From contig JAFGIW010000096.1 of assembly GCA_016929415.1 (NCBI GenBank), positions 1 through 46,153 on the forward strand: a stretch of 46,153 nucleotides of DNA, in the 5' to 3' direction. The DNA comes from Chitinispirillaceae bacterium (GTDB lineage Bacteria; Fibrobacterota; Chitinivibrionia; Chitinivibrionales; Chitinispirillaceae). The notes beneath the pieces were generated by a model. That model was not told where the DNA came from. It did no database searches and saw only the letters and a program-made list of their open reading frames with translations. The position numbers were made by a program, and so were the translations under genes. The number at the start of each line of letters is the position of its first letter. The first letter of the stretch is position 1. Below, one piece after another: positions 25,566 to 35,046 of the stretch.

Positions 25566-27707
25566 TCAAACCTCCGTCGTGACCGCGATCACCTGCTCGA
25601 TGGTCGTGTCGCCGCGCAGGGCCATTTCGATGCCCGCCTGACGCAGCGTTTTCATGCCTTCGCGTTCCGCCTGCTCCTGTAACTCAATCGTCGAGGCGTT
25701 TTTCAGAATCATTTTTCGGATCTCTTTGGATATTTCGAGCAATTCAAAGATGCCGGTGCGGCCGTAAAAACCGGTGCCGTTGCAGGTGACGCACCCTTCG
25801 CCTTTGAAGAGTTTCGTGGTCGGCGGCAGGCTTTCGCTCAATTGTCCGAGCAGTTCGGGGTCGGGCGTAAATTCCGTTCTGCACTTTGTACAGATTCTCC
25901 TCACCAGCCGCTGGGCGACGATAAGGTTGAGCGATGAGGCCAGGAGCAGCGGGGGGATGCCGATGTCGACGAACCGCGCGATGGAACTCGCGGCGTCGTT
26001 GGTGTGAAGTGTCGAGAAAACCAGGTGCCCGGTCAGCGCCATTTTAATGGCGATATCGGCGGTTTCCTCGTCGCGGATTTCGCCGATCAGCACGATGTCG
26101 GGATCCTGGCGGAGAATGGTTCGGAGGGCGCTGCCGAAGGTGAGCCCGATTTTCGTGTTGACATGGACCTGGTTGATGCCGTCCATATGAAATTCGACGG
26201 GATCTTCGGCGGTAATGATATTCCGGGTAACGCTCTTTATCGACTGGATTGCGCTGTAAAGTGTGGTGGATTTTCCGCTTCCGGTGGGCCCGGTAACGAT
26301 GATCATACCATAGGGTTTGGCGATCTGCGCCCTGAAAATGCCCTCGTCGTAGGACGTAAAACCGAGATTGGTGACGCTCTTCTCGAAGGCCTCTTTGTCG
26401 AGAATGCGCAGAACGGCCTTCTCCCCGAAAATGGTGGGCAGCACCGACACGCGTATGTCCACTTCCCGGTGTCCGACCTTGACGCACATACGGCCGTCCT
26501 GCGGCAGGCGGCGCTCGGCGATGTCAAGGTTCGAAAGTATCTTGATGCGGGTGAGGATCGCCTGATGGGAGCGCTTGGGAGGGGAGAGCACCTTGCGCAG
26601 GTCGCCGTCGATGCGGTAGCGGATAAACAGATCCTTTTCCATCGGCTCGACATGGATATCGCTGGCCTTGTCGCGCACCGCGTTCGCCAGAATGATATTG
26701 ACCAGTTTAATGATTCCCAGCTCCGCTCCCGCGGCCTGCATCTCCTCGAGGTCGACCTCCTCCTCCTGCCGCTGCAGGTATTCAATGCTTTCGCCCAGAT
26801 CGGCCATGAGGGTGGAGGCGTCTTTGTGGGACGCGATATCGTGATAGAACCGTTCGATCGTCGTAGTGATTTCATCGGGTTTTCCGAGGATCGGACGGAT
26901 AATGAGGTCGGTCGCATCACGTAAACTGTCGAGCAGCCGCAGATCGAGTACGTCGACCATCGCCACGACAAGTTCGGTTTCGGTGCGCTCTAACCCGATG
27001 CATTTATGGCGCCGCGCGATATGTTCGGGAATGAGCGCCACCACATTGAGGTCGGCGGAGGCATATTGGCGCGGCGTCGCCAGCGGAACGCCCAGTTGAC
27101 TTGCAAGAAAATGCAGTTTCTGGTCTTCGTCGATATACCCCAGCTCGACAAGGGTGTCCCCGAGCCGATGGCCGGATGTTTTCTGATAATCGAGCGCCTT
27201 TTTGAGTTGCAGGGCATCGATCAGTTTGTTCTCGACGAGGATCTGCCCGAGCGATATTGGACTTTTATTGAAATCGGTGCGCATCTTTTCCGTCTGACGG
27301 GCCAGTTTCAAAGAGACGATGTGCGTCCGCACCGCTTTCTTGAAAAGTTCGTCATTGAGCGGAAGATAGATGAAATCGTCGGCGGCGATATCGAGCCTGT
27401 TGTCATCCATCACTACCCGTAGCGGTTCGTTGGCGACCGCCACCACCACCGGGATTTTCTTCACCAGTTTCAACTGCGCTATATCGTGTTTGAATTTGTT
27501 GATCGACTCGGCGTTGTCGAGCACGGCGAACGCCAGTTCACAATGGGCGCATTTATGCGCATAGGCGAGGTTGATTTTATGGATCAGAAGCGCTTCATCG
27601 AGACCGAGGCGGTGGAAGTGTTCTTCGAGATGCGTCAAGGAATCGGGGCCATAGCCCAAGGCTGTGACCTGAATGCGGTTGACGTTGCTTTCCGTTACTT
27701 TTTGCAT
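25566..27707 (-). CDS. pilB: Type IV pilus assembly ATPase PilB (GspE family), with extra N-terminal receiver-like domain
   Basis: A hexameric cytoplasmic ATPase that drives pilus extension. I start it at the ATG at 27707 (MQKVTESNVNRIQ), giving 713 residues, because the longer frame begins with an unlikely Pro/Arg leader; no strong ribosome binding site decides. The N-terminal 125 residues look like a degenerate receiver domain. The MshEN/T2SSE_N domain follows (LGQILVENKLI...LGDTLVELGYI), then the ATPase with Walker A GPTGSGKST, Asp box AEDPVEF, Walker B IGEIRDEETA, His box STLHTND and a C4 zinc module (CTKC...CVTC). It is preceded by pilT in a 14-kb same-strand pilus cluster. The family GspE/PilB is certain; the name pilB comes from context. 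Confidence 0.95.
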   Translation of the reverse strand: MQKVTESNVNRIQVTALGYGPDSLTHLEEHFHRLGLDEALLIHKINLAYAHKCAHCELAFAVLDNAESINKFKHDIAQLKLVKKIPVVVAVANEPLRVVMDDNRLDIAADDFIYLPLNDELFKKAVRTHIVSLKLARQTEKMRTDFNKSPISLGQILVENKLIDALQLKKALDYQKTSGHRLGDTLVELGYIDEDQKLHFLASQLGVPLATPRQYASADLNVVALIPEHIARRHKCIGLERTETELVVAMVDVLDLRLLDSLRDATDLIIRPILGKPDEITTTIERFYHDIASHKDASTLMADLGESIEYLQRQEEEVDLEEMQAAGAELGIIKLVNIILANAVRDKASDIHVEPMEKDLFIRYRIDGDLRKVLSPPKRSHQAILTRIKILSNLDIAERRLPQDGRMCVKVGHREVDIRVSVLPTIFGEKAVLRILDKEAFEKSVTNLGFTSYDEGIFRAQIAKPYGMIIVTGPTGSGKSTTLYSAIQSIKSVTRNIITAEDPVEFHMDGINQVHVNTKIGLTFGSALRTILRQDPDIVLIGEIRDEETADIAIKMALTGHLVFSTLHTNDAASSIARFVDIGIPPLLLASSLNLIVAQRLVRRICTKCRTEFTPDPELLGQLSESLPPTTKLFKGEGCVTCNGTGFYGRTGIFELLEISKEIRKMILKNASTIELQEQAEREGMKTLRQAGIEMALRGDTTIEQVIAVTTEV

Positions 27708-27811
27708 TGGCAGAACCCTGGTGACCGAATAATCCGGTATCAGCCGTTGTTTCGGTTGCGGTAAGAACGAAAAATACCATTTGGCCCGGTGGCGCGTTAG
27801 TGGATTTGTGC

Positions 27812-27875
27812 GGAATTGGAGTGTTGGAGGAATGGGGGGAGCAACCAACGCTCCACTACTCCACTACTCAATTCC
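27812..27875. repeat. Imperfect inverted repeat between pilT and pilB
   Basis: GGAATTGGAGTGTTGGAG on the left and CTCCACTACTCAATTCC on the right are imperfect inverse partners around a purine-rich centre. It overlaps the pilT stop region by nothing essential. It may be a third kind of palindromic dispersed repeat. Confidence 0.5.
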
Positions 27876-27886
27876 CCCTCCCTCCC

Positions 27887-28942
27887 CTACATCAGATATT
27901 TCATCAGGTCTTCTTTATCGAGACTTGCCGCCAGTGCATCTTCTTCGTCAATGTAGCCGGAATTCACCGCGGCGGCGAGCGACTGATTCAAGGTCTGCAT
28001 CCCGTATTTTGAGCCGAGTTGAATGTGGTTGTCGATATTGTGAATTTTATTCTCGCGCACCATCGCCTTGATGGCGGGAGTGGGTATCATGACTTCCAGG
28101 ATGAGCTGCAATCCGCCCCCCAGCCGGGGCAGAAGAACCTGGGTGATGACGCCGTTAAGACACATTGAGAGTTGTACTCTGATCTGCCGCTGTTTCTCAC
28201 CGGGAAACACATCGACAATGCGTGAAAGGGTCTGCGAACAGGAGTTGGTGTGCAGGGTCGCGAAACAGAGGTGTCCGGTTTCCGCTATGGTAAGGGCTGC
28301 CTGGATCGATTCGGTATCGCGCATCTCTCCGAGCAGAACGACGTCGGGGTCCTGCCGAAGGATGCTCCTGAGCGCGGTATGAAACGAGCGTGTGTCCGCT
28401 CCGACTTCACGCTGGTCGATAGTGCATTTTTTATGATGGTACAGGTATTCGATCGGGTCTTCGATGGTGATGATATGTTTATGACGTGTGATGTTGATCC
28501 GCTCGATCAATGCGGCGAGCGTGGTTGATTTGCCGCAGCCGGTGGGTCCGGTGACCAGAACCAGGCCATTGGGACGGTCGCACAGATCCGCCGCGACCTG
28601 AGGAAGGCCCAGTTCCTCACAGGTGGGAATGGTGAACGGAATACGGCGGAACGCTCCGGAAACCGATCCCCGTTGCAGGTAGACATTCGCCCTGAACCGC
28701 GAAAGTCCGGGAATACCGAATGAAAAATCCACCTCAAGGTTCCGTTCGAACTCTTTGCGCTGCCGGTCGCTCATGACCTGAAAACATAAATCTTTGGACA
28801 TTTCGGCGTTCAGCGGGAGCCGGTCGAGCACGGTGAGTTTGCCGTCAAGGCGGATCTGCGGCGGCTGACCCGCACTGATAAGCAGGTCGGTGCCGTTATG
28901 TTCGACCATGATCTTGAACAACTCTACCACCGCTAACGACAT
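27887..28942 (-). CDS. pilT: Type IV pilus retraction ATPase PilT
   Basis: A 351-residue cytoplasmic ATPase of the PilT/PilU group, which pulls pili back for twitching motility, surface sensing or DNA uptake. The N-terminal PAS-like domain (NGTDLLISAGQPPQIRLDGKL) is followed by Walker A GPTGCGKST, Asp box IIIEDPIEYLY-like (IEDPIEYLY), Walker B LLGEMRDTESI and His box FATLHTN. The usual AIRNLIREXK segment appears as AIKAMVRENKIHNIDNHIQ, a match to the PilT C-terminal signature. It has no zinc module, which separates it from PilB. The start lies one base after the pilQ stop. Confidence 0.96.
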   Translation of the reverse strand: MSLAVVELFKIMVEHNGTDLLISAGQPPQIRLDGKLTVLDRLPLNAEMSKDLCFQVMSDRQRKEFERNLEVDFSFGIPGLSRFRANVYLQRGSVSGAFRRIPFTIPTCEELGLPQVAADLCDRPNGLVLVTGPTGCGKSTTLAALIERINITRHKHIITIEDPIEYLYHHKKCTIDQREVGADTRSFHTALRSILRQDPDVVLLGEMRDTESIQAALTIAETGHLCFATLHTNSCSQTLSRIVDVFPGEKQRQIRVQLSMCLNGVITQVLLPRLGGGLQLILEVMIPTPAIKAMVRENKIHNIDNHIQLGSKYGMQTLNQSLAAAVNSGYIDEEDALAASLDKEDLMKYLM

Positions 28943-28943
28943 G

Positions 28944-30512
28944 TTACCTCAACGGCCGGTCGGTTCTTGCAGGAGGTTTGCCTTTTGTCGTCGGGATGTT
29001 CTCATTGCCGTTCTTTTTATCCGATGTTGATGGTGTGGCGGAAAACGGAGTGAATTGCAGGGTGTCCGCGGGCCGCTCACCGCTTCGGACCTCGGTCGTG
29101 GTACCTGTTGACGCTGCCGGCGGCGGAGAAGCGACGGGCTTCGTGGCCGGTTGCCGTTGCGCCACCCCTGTCGACGCTTTCGTTTCGATACTCCCCGATG
29201 AACCCGATGACGATGAGCCGGCGGTTGATGAGTCGCCGTTCTCTTCTTCGATGATCCTGGCGATCTCGCGCGGATCGCGGATAATCCGGGGGATGACCTC
29301 GATGATCAGGTTCGTTCGCTTCATCTCTTCCCTGCGGTTCTGGAAGAGCAGACCAAAAATCGGGATATCGCCGAGCAGGGGCAGTTTGTGCACGGTAAGC
29401 GTCTTATCTTCGGAAAGGAGACCGGCGATAAAGACCTTCTGGCCGTTTTCGACCCTGATGGTCGTGTTGGTTTTACGCGTACGGACGAGCGGTATGTCGC
29501 CGTATTGGCCCTTCCACCCGGTTATATTGGAAACTTCGGGAGCGAGGTTGAGGGTTATCTGGTTCGCATCGTTGACGTGCGGGGTCATGGTGATGATGAC
29601 GCCGACATTCTCCTTCATGATCTGCAGGTTGCCGCCGGCCCCCCCGGTTCCGCCCATATTATACGACTGTATGGTATAGGGAACGATTTCACCGATATGG
29701 AGCTTGGCTTCGCGGTTATTCGTGGTCGTCAGTTTCGAATTCATGAGCATCCGGGCATCACCGTTTGTCAGGAGCAGGTCGAGCTTCATGTCGAAATCAA
29801 GCGGCGGCTTCGTCCAGTTCTTCGCCTTGTATCCGTCGGTCAACGGGCTTTCCGGATAGGAGATTCCCCCCGTCACCGGTGAGAGCTCGGACCATTTTAT
29901 GCCGTATTGATCGAGCTTATCCATCGAAACTTCGATCAGCCGCGTTTCCATCAGGACCAGAATATGGGGATGGTCGATCGCCTTGACGATCCGTTCGATT
30001 TCGAGAATGACCCGCGGGCTGGTGTAACAGACAAGACGGTTGCCGCCCTCATCGACTTTGACGTTTTTCGTCAGGTCCCTGAGCATCTCGACTACCTCGC
30101 TTGCCTGGGCGTACTTGAGTTCCACGACGTACGACGCCAAGCCGACCTCCTCCTTGAGCTTGTCGGGCTCGGCAATAAGCACCGAATTGCCGATGACCTC
30201 ATAAGAGAGTCCCGCCGCGCGTACCAGGAGGTTGATTGCCTCGTCGAGGGGCGTATTGTTGAGAATAAGCGTTATCTTTTCCTTTTGGACTCCTTCGCCC
30301 GCGACGAAATTCATTCCCGACCGTTCGGCGAGCACCCGGAGAATTTCCGAAAGACTCGCATCCTTGGCGGTGAGGGTGATGGGCGACCGGTGGCGCAGGT
30401 TGAGGTTTTCGGCGATAATAGGTGATTGCGTGGTGTCGGCCATGTCCTGAGCCCCGTGCGCACGGGGAAACATGCCTGCAATGATCGGGATTATCAATAG
30501 TATTCGCTTCAC
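28944..30512 (-). CDS. pilQ: Type IV pilus secretin PilQ
   Basis: The outer-membrane ring through which the pilus passes. I start it at the GTG at 30512, after AAAGGAGG, giving 522 residues with signal peptide VKRILLIIPIIAGMFPRAHG. The STN/N0 domain (SPITLTAKDASLSEILRVLAERSGMNF, about 40-110), the Secretin_N domain (ELKYAQASEVVEMLRDLTKNV) and the secretin core (about 180-420) follow. The secretin signature is intact: KLPLLGDIPIFGLLFQNR. No AMIN domains are present, so it is shorter than proteobacterial PilQ. The last 100 residues are a Ser/Thr/Pro-rich tail, probably disordered and perhaps a pilotin or cell-wall contact. The order pilM-N-O-P-Q is the classical one. Confidence 0.95.
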   Translation of the reverse strand: MKRILLIIPIIAGMFPRAHGAQDMADTTQSPIIAENLNLRHRSPITLTAKDASLSEILRVLAERSGMNFVAGEGVQKEKITLILNNTPLDEAINLLVRAAGLSYEVIGNSVLIAEPDKLKEEVGLASYVVELKYAQASEVVEMLRDLTKNVKVDEGGNRLVCYTSPRVILEIERIVKAIDHPHILVLMETRLIEVSMDKLDQYGIKWSELSPVTGGISYPESPLTDGYKAKNWTKPPLDFDMKLDLLLTNGDARMLMNSKLTTTNNREAKLHIGEIVPYTIQSYNMGGTGGAGGNLQIMKENVGVIITMTPHVNDANQITLNLAPEVSNITGWKGQYGDIPLVRTRKTNTTIRVENGQKVFIAGLLSEDKTLTVHKLPLLGDIPIFGLLFQNRREEMKRTNLIIEVIPRIIRDPREIARIIEEENGDSSTAGSSSSGSSGSIETKASTGVAQRQPATKPVASPPPAASTGTTTEVRSGERPADTLQFTPFSATPSTSDKKNGNENIPTTKGKPPARTDRPLR

Positions 30513-30599
30513 ATGGTCCTCCTTTATGGGAACGCTCGTGCGTCCGGATGCTGTTATGTAATGTTCCTTGACTGCGCGGGAATGGCAATCCGGCATATC

Positions 30600-31181
30600 T
30601 TATCTCATCCGGCCCGACGTTGTCCCGACTGCGGCGCCGAGCTTGTCCCGCTTACCTTTGTTGCCGGTAATATCATATGAATAAAAGGACAGGTCGTCCT
30701 CCATGATGACCCGTTCGTTGTTGATCGTGGTGATCTTTCTTCCCACAACGTAATCGCCCACCTCGATGGCGAACGACCGCTCGCCCACCATGACGATCGC
30801 CGTATAGAGCTTTTTCTCGTCGTCGAAAATGATGGCGGTAAGCTTGACGGAATCAATCGCGGCGGCGGGTGAGGGGGCCGCCGCCGGCGCTTTAGCTTTT
30901 CCCGGCCGACGGAGCGGTGACGGGTTGCGGACGACGATACGCTCTTTTCCGGTCATCGGATCTTTCCGGCCGCTGAAGCCGAAACTCGCCCGCAGCGCCA
31001 ATTCGTTTTCGAGGTTGTCGACCATGTCGATGAATTTCTGGTCGTACCCTTCGGAGGTCTTGAGCGCCTCCTTGACCGTCCGGTTGAAGTGGTTCCTCTG
31101 CATGAAGACGCGCACGGCAAGGCTTCCCGCGGCGAGCACGGTGATGATTGCCATAACGATCAGTAGTGTGTATTTGTTCAT
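30600..31181 (-). CDS. pilP: PilP-like pilus alignment protein
   Basis: A 193-residue bitopic protein: one transmembrane helix (LLIVMAIITVLAAGSLAVRVF, about 5-25), a linker with SGRKDPM, the same place as the DPF motif of PilP, then an Ala/Pro-rich spacer and a C-terminal beta domain (KLTAIIFDDEKKLYTAIVMVGERSFAIEVGDYVVG...VIMEDD) of the PilP/GspC-HR type. PilP links the PilMNO platform to the secretin. Proteobacterial PilP is a lipoprotein, while this one has a membrane helix and no lipobox. Assignment rests on domain pattern and position between pilO and pilQ. Confidence 0.82.
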   Translation of the reverse strand: MNKYTLLIVMAIITVLAAGSLAVRVFMQRNHFNRTVKEALKTSEGYDQKFIDMVDNLENELALRASFGFSGRKDPMTGKERIVVRNPSPLRRPGKAKAPAAAPSPAAAIDSVKLTAIIFDDEKKLYTAIVMVGERSFAIEVGDYVVGRKITTINNERVIMEDDLSFYSYDITGNKGKRDKLGAAVGTTSGRMR

Positions 31182-31266
31182 GGCATGGTACCTGTTGCGA
31201 CGTTGGAAAGCCGCGTCGTCCGGCCTGGTTGCGGCGTCGCTGCCCGGCGCCGGCAGTGTAACTATA

Positions 31267-31905
31267 TCAAGGCAAACGGGCTCCGGTTTTACGCGCGGCG
31301 GCTCGTTGCTTCGGCGTCATTATGACCGGCGGTTCGATTGCTTTTTTGATCCGGTAGGTGTTGACCCGCATCTTGACCCGTATTCTCTTGTTCGCCGTTA
31401 TACCACCCCTGATTCCCGACGACTTCGCGGTTCGCCGCCTTCCCTCCTCGATCAGGCTTACGTCGAACGACTCGAGTGCGATAATCCTGCGGCTGTTCTC
31501 GAATTTGGCGCAGAGTTCCCCGAAAGCGAAAAAATCACCCTCGATCTCGATATCATATCCATAGGTCGTAATCCGGTCTTTGGTCTGCGGCCGTACCGGT
31601 TTTACCGAAATGAGTGTGAGCTTGAGATCGTTGAGGCATGAGGTAAGGAATTCGAAAAAGATCGACTCATGCGAAACGGTGTCTTTCTGGCCGGGAAAGT
31701 CCATGTTCTTGAAAACCAGGTCGCGCACGTGGTTGAGGTTTTCAGAGACGATCTTTGCGGTTGCCAGTTTATTGGAGGTAACGATCCGCTGTTTTTCGAG
31801 TTCCAGGAATTGGGGCTCAAGCGTTGCGATATACATCCGGTCCACGGTGAAAAGGCCCGCAATGATGACCGCCAGTACGACCAACACTATCGGTCCGGTC
31901 TTCAT
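31267..31905 (-). CDS. pilO: PilO-like pilus inner-membrane alignment protein
   Basis: A 212-residue bitopic inner-membrane protein: one N-terminal helix (IVLVVLAVIIAGLFTVDRMY), a coiled-coil stretch (about 28-70, LEPQFLELEKQRIVTSNKLATAK), and a ferredoxin-like periplasmic domain (LKLTLISVKPV, TYGYDIEIEGDFFAFGELCAKFENSRRIIALESFDV), which is the PilO pattern. PilO pairs with PilN. The start overlaps the pilN stop by 4 bp. The Arg/Lys-rich C-terminal tail is longer than usual. Confidence 0.85.
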   Translation of the reverse strand: MKTGPIVLVVLAVIIAGLFTVDRMYIATLEPQFLELEKQRIVTSNKLATAKIVSENLNHVRDLVFKNMDFPGQKDTVSHESIFFEFLTSCLNDLKLTLISVKPVRPQTKDRITTYGYDIEIEGDFFAFGELCAKFENSRRIIALESFDVSLIEEGRRRTAKSSGIRGGITANKRIRVKMRVNTYRIKKAIEPPVIMTPKQRAAARKTGARLP

Positions 31906-32489
31906 CGGCGTTTCGCCCCCTTTTTTTCCGCCGAATAGTCGAAGGTGACCCGTTCGCGATACCCCTCGTCGTCGCGGGTGGTGGAATTGAAGCGGCAGGA
32001 GCCGAACACGCCGGAAAATGTCGTATCGGCACGCAGGTTATTGAGATAATCGTCAATGGTGATCAACTGCTCCTGCATCGGCGAGATAAGCCCGTACCCT
32101 TTTACGTTGAGAACCTCTTTGTCGTAGCTGAACCTGGTTATCCAGTAGGGATTGGGCGGCCGGTTGGGAAGGTGGAAGGCCATTGCCGCCAGTTTTTTGG
32201 TCCAGAAGATCCGTCCCGTCTGCAACTGGTCGAGCAGTTCGATGTCCGCTTTGTCGACGATCATCCGGGTCTCTTTATATTTGCGATATTCGGCCTCGAT
32301 GCGATCGAGTTTTCTGCGCTCCGCTTCAAGCGCCATGCGCATTTTAAGGATATTGCTCGCCGCATAGGTGCCCGCCAGAAACAGGAGGACGAACGAGAGG
32401 ACCGTGATCACCGTAACGGAGCTTTTCTGCACCTGCTCCCGCTTCTCCCGCTGCCTGATCTGCTCGACCAGGTTGATCCGGTATTTCAT
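31902..32489 (-). CDS. pilN: PilN-like pilus inner-membrane alignment protein
   Basis: A 195-residue bitopic protein. The cytoplasmic N-terminus reads MKYRINLVEQ, the conserved INL motif of PilN that docks into PilM. A transmembrane helix (VITVLSFVLLFLAGTYAA, about 27-44), a coiled coil (about 50-85) and a periplasmic ferredoxin-like domain (YWITRFSYDKEVLNVKGYGL) follow. It overlaps pilM and pilO by 4 bp each, so the three are translationally coupled. Confidence 0.9.
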   Translation of the reverse strand: MKYRINLVEQIRQREKREQVQKSSVTVITVLSFVLLFLAGTYAASNILKMRMALEAERRKLDRIEAEYRKYKETRMIVDKADIELLDQLQTGRIFWTKKLAAMAFHLPNRPPNPYWITRFSYDKEVLNVKGYGLISPMQEQLITIDDYLNNLRADTTFSGVFGSCRFNSTTRDDEGYRERVTFDYSAEKKGAKRR

Positions 32490-33445
32490 AGCTCTCTTCC
32501 CCTCATTCCCAGGGCAACCGCGATGTCGAATTTGCCCGCGGGTGCGGTCTGCCGGGCATCGAATTCATTGACAAGGTCGAGCCGGTTTATTGCAAGACCG
32601 GTGTCGTGAACGATCTTTTCGAGCAGCTTCGGCAGGGCATAACCGCCCAGCACGGTGATCGACGTGTCGGTCACGGTATGGTAGGTGTTCTGGTAATAGG
32701 CCAGCGAACGGGATATCTCCCCGGTAAATGCGTTGATCCTGCGTTCGATCTCACGGGGCGCGGGCGGTTCTTTCCCCCCGGCGTCGAAGATTTCCGCGGC
32801 GGAGAAGTAGATGGTCCGGTTGTAAAACGGGATGACGGTTCCGTTTCCCTCGATCACCACGGTGCTGAAATCGGGCCCTATATGGAGGATGACCGCGCCG
32901 CGCTCGGCGGACTCGGCGCCGCTGCGGCCCGCCCGGAACGCATTTGCAACGGTCAAAGGAAAAACGTCGATGACGAACGGGGGCAGCCCCGCCTTTTCGA
33001 AAAGGCGCAAATGCCGCTGAAGCAGGACATTGGCGACCGAGGTGACGATGACCGGTACGGAGTCGGTCTTTTTCGCAGGCGCGGAGAGAATCTGGTACTC
33101 CACCGTCGATCCCGCGGTGTCGAATGAAAGGTTCTTGCGGATTTCGAACTTGAGCGCGGTCTTCATCTCCTCGTCGGGCAGTTTGCGGAAAAAAAGCTGC
33201 GCCGCGTAGGTCTGCTTCCCCCCCACGCAGGTTACCAACGTGTCGGCGAACGACATCGACATTTTCTGCCGCAGCGTCCGCAGCCCGTCGATGATCTCCG
33301 CGTCCTTGACGAAGGGCCCCGAAAGCTCCTCGAGCCCGGCAATGAGGGGACCGCCCGCTTTGCCGATTTTCCCCGGACGTATTTTCGCGCCGCGGATCGA
33401 TTGCGAATCTATTTCTATGCCTACCGAAGCCGCACCTTTCGGCAC
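32486..33445 (-). CDS. pilM: PilM-like actin-fold cytoplasmic pilus protein
   Basis: A 319-residue cytoplasmic protein of the PilM/FtsA fold. Phosphate-1 strand SVGIEIDSQSIRGAKI (about 7-22), the segment FFRKLPDEEMKTALKFEIRKNL, then VIDVFPLTVANAF, phosphate-2 GAVILHIGPDFSTVVIEGNG and adenosine motif ITVLGGYALPKL are visible. PilM binds ATP and the PilN N-terminus to form a ring on the inner membrane. It starts at a GTG at 33445 after GAGGAG and lies 15 bases after the minor-pilin gene. Confidence 0.9.
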   Translation of the reverse strand: MPKGAASVGIEIDSQSIRGAKIRPGKIGKAGGPLIAGLEELSGPFVKDAEIIDGLRTLRQKMSMSFADTLVTCVGGKQTYAAQLFFRKLPDEEMKTALKFEIRKNLSFDTAGSTVEYQILSAPAKKTDSVPVIVTSVANVLLQRHLRLFEKAGLPPFVIDVFPLTVANAFRAGRSGAESAERGAVILHIGPDFSTVVIEGNGTVIPFYNRTIYFSAAEIFDAGGKEPPAPREIERRINAFTGEISRSLAYYQNTYHTVTDTSITVLGGYALPKLLEKIVHDTGLAINRLDLVNEFDARQTAPAGKFDIAVALGMRGREL

Positions 33446-33460
33446 TGTGGTCTCCTCTAC

Positions 33461-35005
33461 CTATTTCGGGATATTTCGTTCCCGCCAGACGGTTTTCAGT
33501 AAATATAAATTAATACCGGCATTGGTAATACGTTGGATCGGGGGAAGTCCGGGTGCGCTGAGATTATTGAGCAGCCGACGGTCGAAGAGGAAGCGGAAAC
33601 GATCGTTGGCGGCGGGAACTTCCCGTGTATAATTGAAAAATGTATTGATGGTCCGGCTGCCGATGGCACGGATATCGTAGTTATAGAAGGGCAGATTAAG
33701 TATCCCGTTATCAGTGTTCCATACGATACCCATGCCGGGCCCGGCGGCTATCAGGGAAGCGGTGAGAAAGATGGTGGGTTGAAAAGTCGGGGTAGGATAA
33801 GTCGGAGCCAATGTTCCGTCGTTCGGGTTCGTTATGTACATCTGATACGATTGATCAAAGTGTATATTCCCGCCGGAAACCAGCGCCAGAAAATTGTTAT
33901 CACCCCCCAATCCCACATGGTAATTGTTTCGGTTGTCGTAATTGTCGCATTCATCTCTCATCTCGGAATTGTACTGATCGAAATCGGCGTATATCAGATC
34001 TCCCACCGGGAAAATACTGCAACCGGGGTCGGTGACGACGGTCGCATTTCCCTTGACGACGCCCAGGACACTGATCGGGTTTTGTGCCCGTATAATCTGG
34101 CCGTCGATATTTGGTATCGGCACCATCCCGGCTAGATCACCTGCCGCATCGTAATAATAATATCGTGCTTGTCCGATTCCTGATATTGTATCAAAATAAA
34201 GGACGGCTCTTGTTGTCATTGATTGGTTCTGGGGAAGCGGGGCAATGCCTGTTACATCGAAGTTCGGCATCGCTAACGCATCCCGCGAATGGGTGAAGGT
34301 ATTATCGAAGTAAGAGTCAATATATTGACCCTGCGTGCCGTCGCCGGTCAATCCGACGATTTCTATGCCATAGTCGTAATTGTTTCCCGAAAGCCCTGTG
34401 CCGTAACCGAACCGGGTACCGCCGACGTTGGTGGTCGTGACCGGGCCGTTGACAAAGTATACAGAGCCGCGTTTCGCGCCCGGGTAGCTCGATCCGGCGA
34501 GCAGGATCGGCTCGTTAGAATGCACCGGTCCGTCGAACCATATATTGTCGAGCCCGTTGTCCGCGTCGAGCGTGTTGAAGAGGACGCGGGAGGCGGAGGA
34601 ATTCAGCTCCACGATGCAGGAGATTTCCTTGAGGTACTCCATCCCCGGGCAGGTGGCCCGCGACTTCAGCACCGGATCGCCCTCATCGATGACAAGCGAG
34701 ACCGTATCGTACATTTCGCCGATCTTGGCAATATGGAAATCAACCAGCCCGGACGCATGATACGCGTCCCAGTTCCCCGCATCCGCCAGCCATCGCAGCC
34801 CGATCCGCAGACCCGATTCAGCGGCCAGGAGCGCCCGGTCGTCGTCGAGTGCGGCCTGTTCGCGATTGACCGAATTGGCGGCGAGCATCAGCAGGCCGCT
34901 TCCGGCGATCGCCATGATGATCGCGAAGGCCACGGTGCCCACGAGGATTGATCCGCGGTCATTATGCAAGATCGTCACCGGTTTTCCTGAATTGTTGTAT
35001 GACAT
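33461..35005 (-). CDS. Large PilX-like minor pilin/pilus assembly protein
   Basis: I start it at the ATG at 35005 (MSYNNSGKPVTILHN), since the longer frame runs through a repeat element. This gives 514 residues, about three times normal PilX. The N-terminal part is the PilX_N pattern: NDRGSILVGTVAFAIIMAIAGSGLLML then NREQAALDDDRALLAAESGLRIGLRWL. The long remaining part is extracellular, rich in Tyr, Asn and Gly, with a repetitive beta look (DNGLDNIWFDGPVHSNEP, GGTRFGYGTGLSGNNYDYG), and might be an adhesin-like tip domain carried by the minor pilin complex. It lies in a row with PilV and PilW homologues. Confidence 0.8.
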   Translation of the reverse strand: MSYNNSGKPVTILHNDRGSILVGTVAFAIIMAIAGSGLLMLAANSVNREQAALDDDRALLAAESGLRIGLRWLADAGNWDAYHASGLVDFHIAKIGEMYDTVSLVIDEGDPVLKSRATCPGMEYLKEISCIVELNSSASRVLFNTLDADNGLDNIWFDGPVHSNEPILLAGSSYPGAKRGSVYFVNGPVTTTNVGGTRFGYGTGLSGNNYDYGIEIVGLTGDGTQGQYIDSYFDNTFTHSRDALAMPNFDVTGIAPLPQNQSMTTRAVLYFDTISGIGQARYYYYDAAGDLAGMVPIPNIDGQIIRAQNPISVLGVVKGNATVVTDPGCSIFPVGDLIYADFDQYNSEMRDECDNYDNRNNYHVGLGGDNNFLALVSGGNIHFDQSYQMYITNPNDGTLAPTYPTPTFQPTIFLTASLIAAGPGMGIVWNTDNGILNLPFYNYDIRAIGSRTINTFFNYTREVPAANDRFRFLFDRRLLNNLSAPGLPPIQRITNAGINLYLLKTVWRERNIPK

Positions 35006-35046
35006 ATCCGTTTCCGTTTCGTCGCGCCTCACCCCAACTCCCCCGT

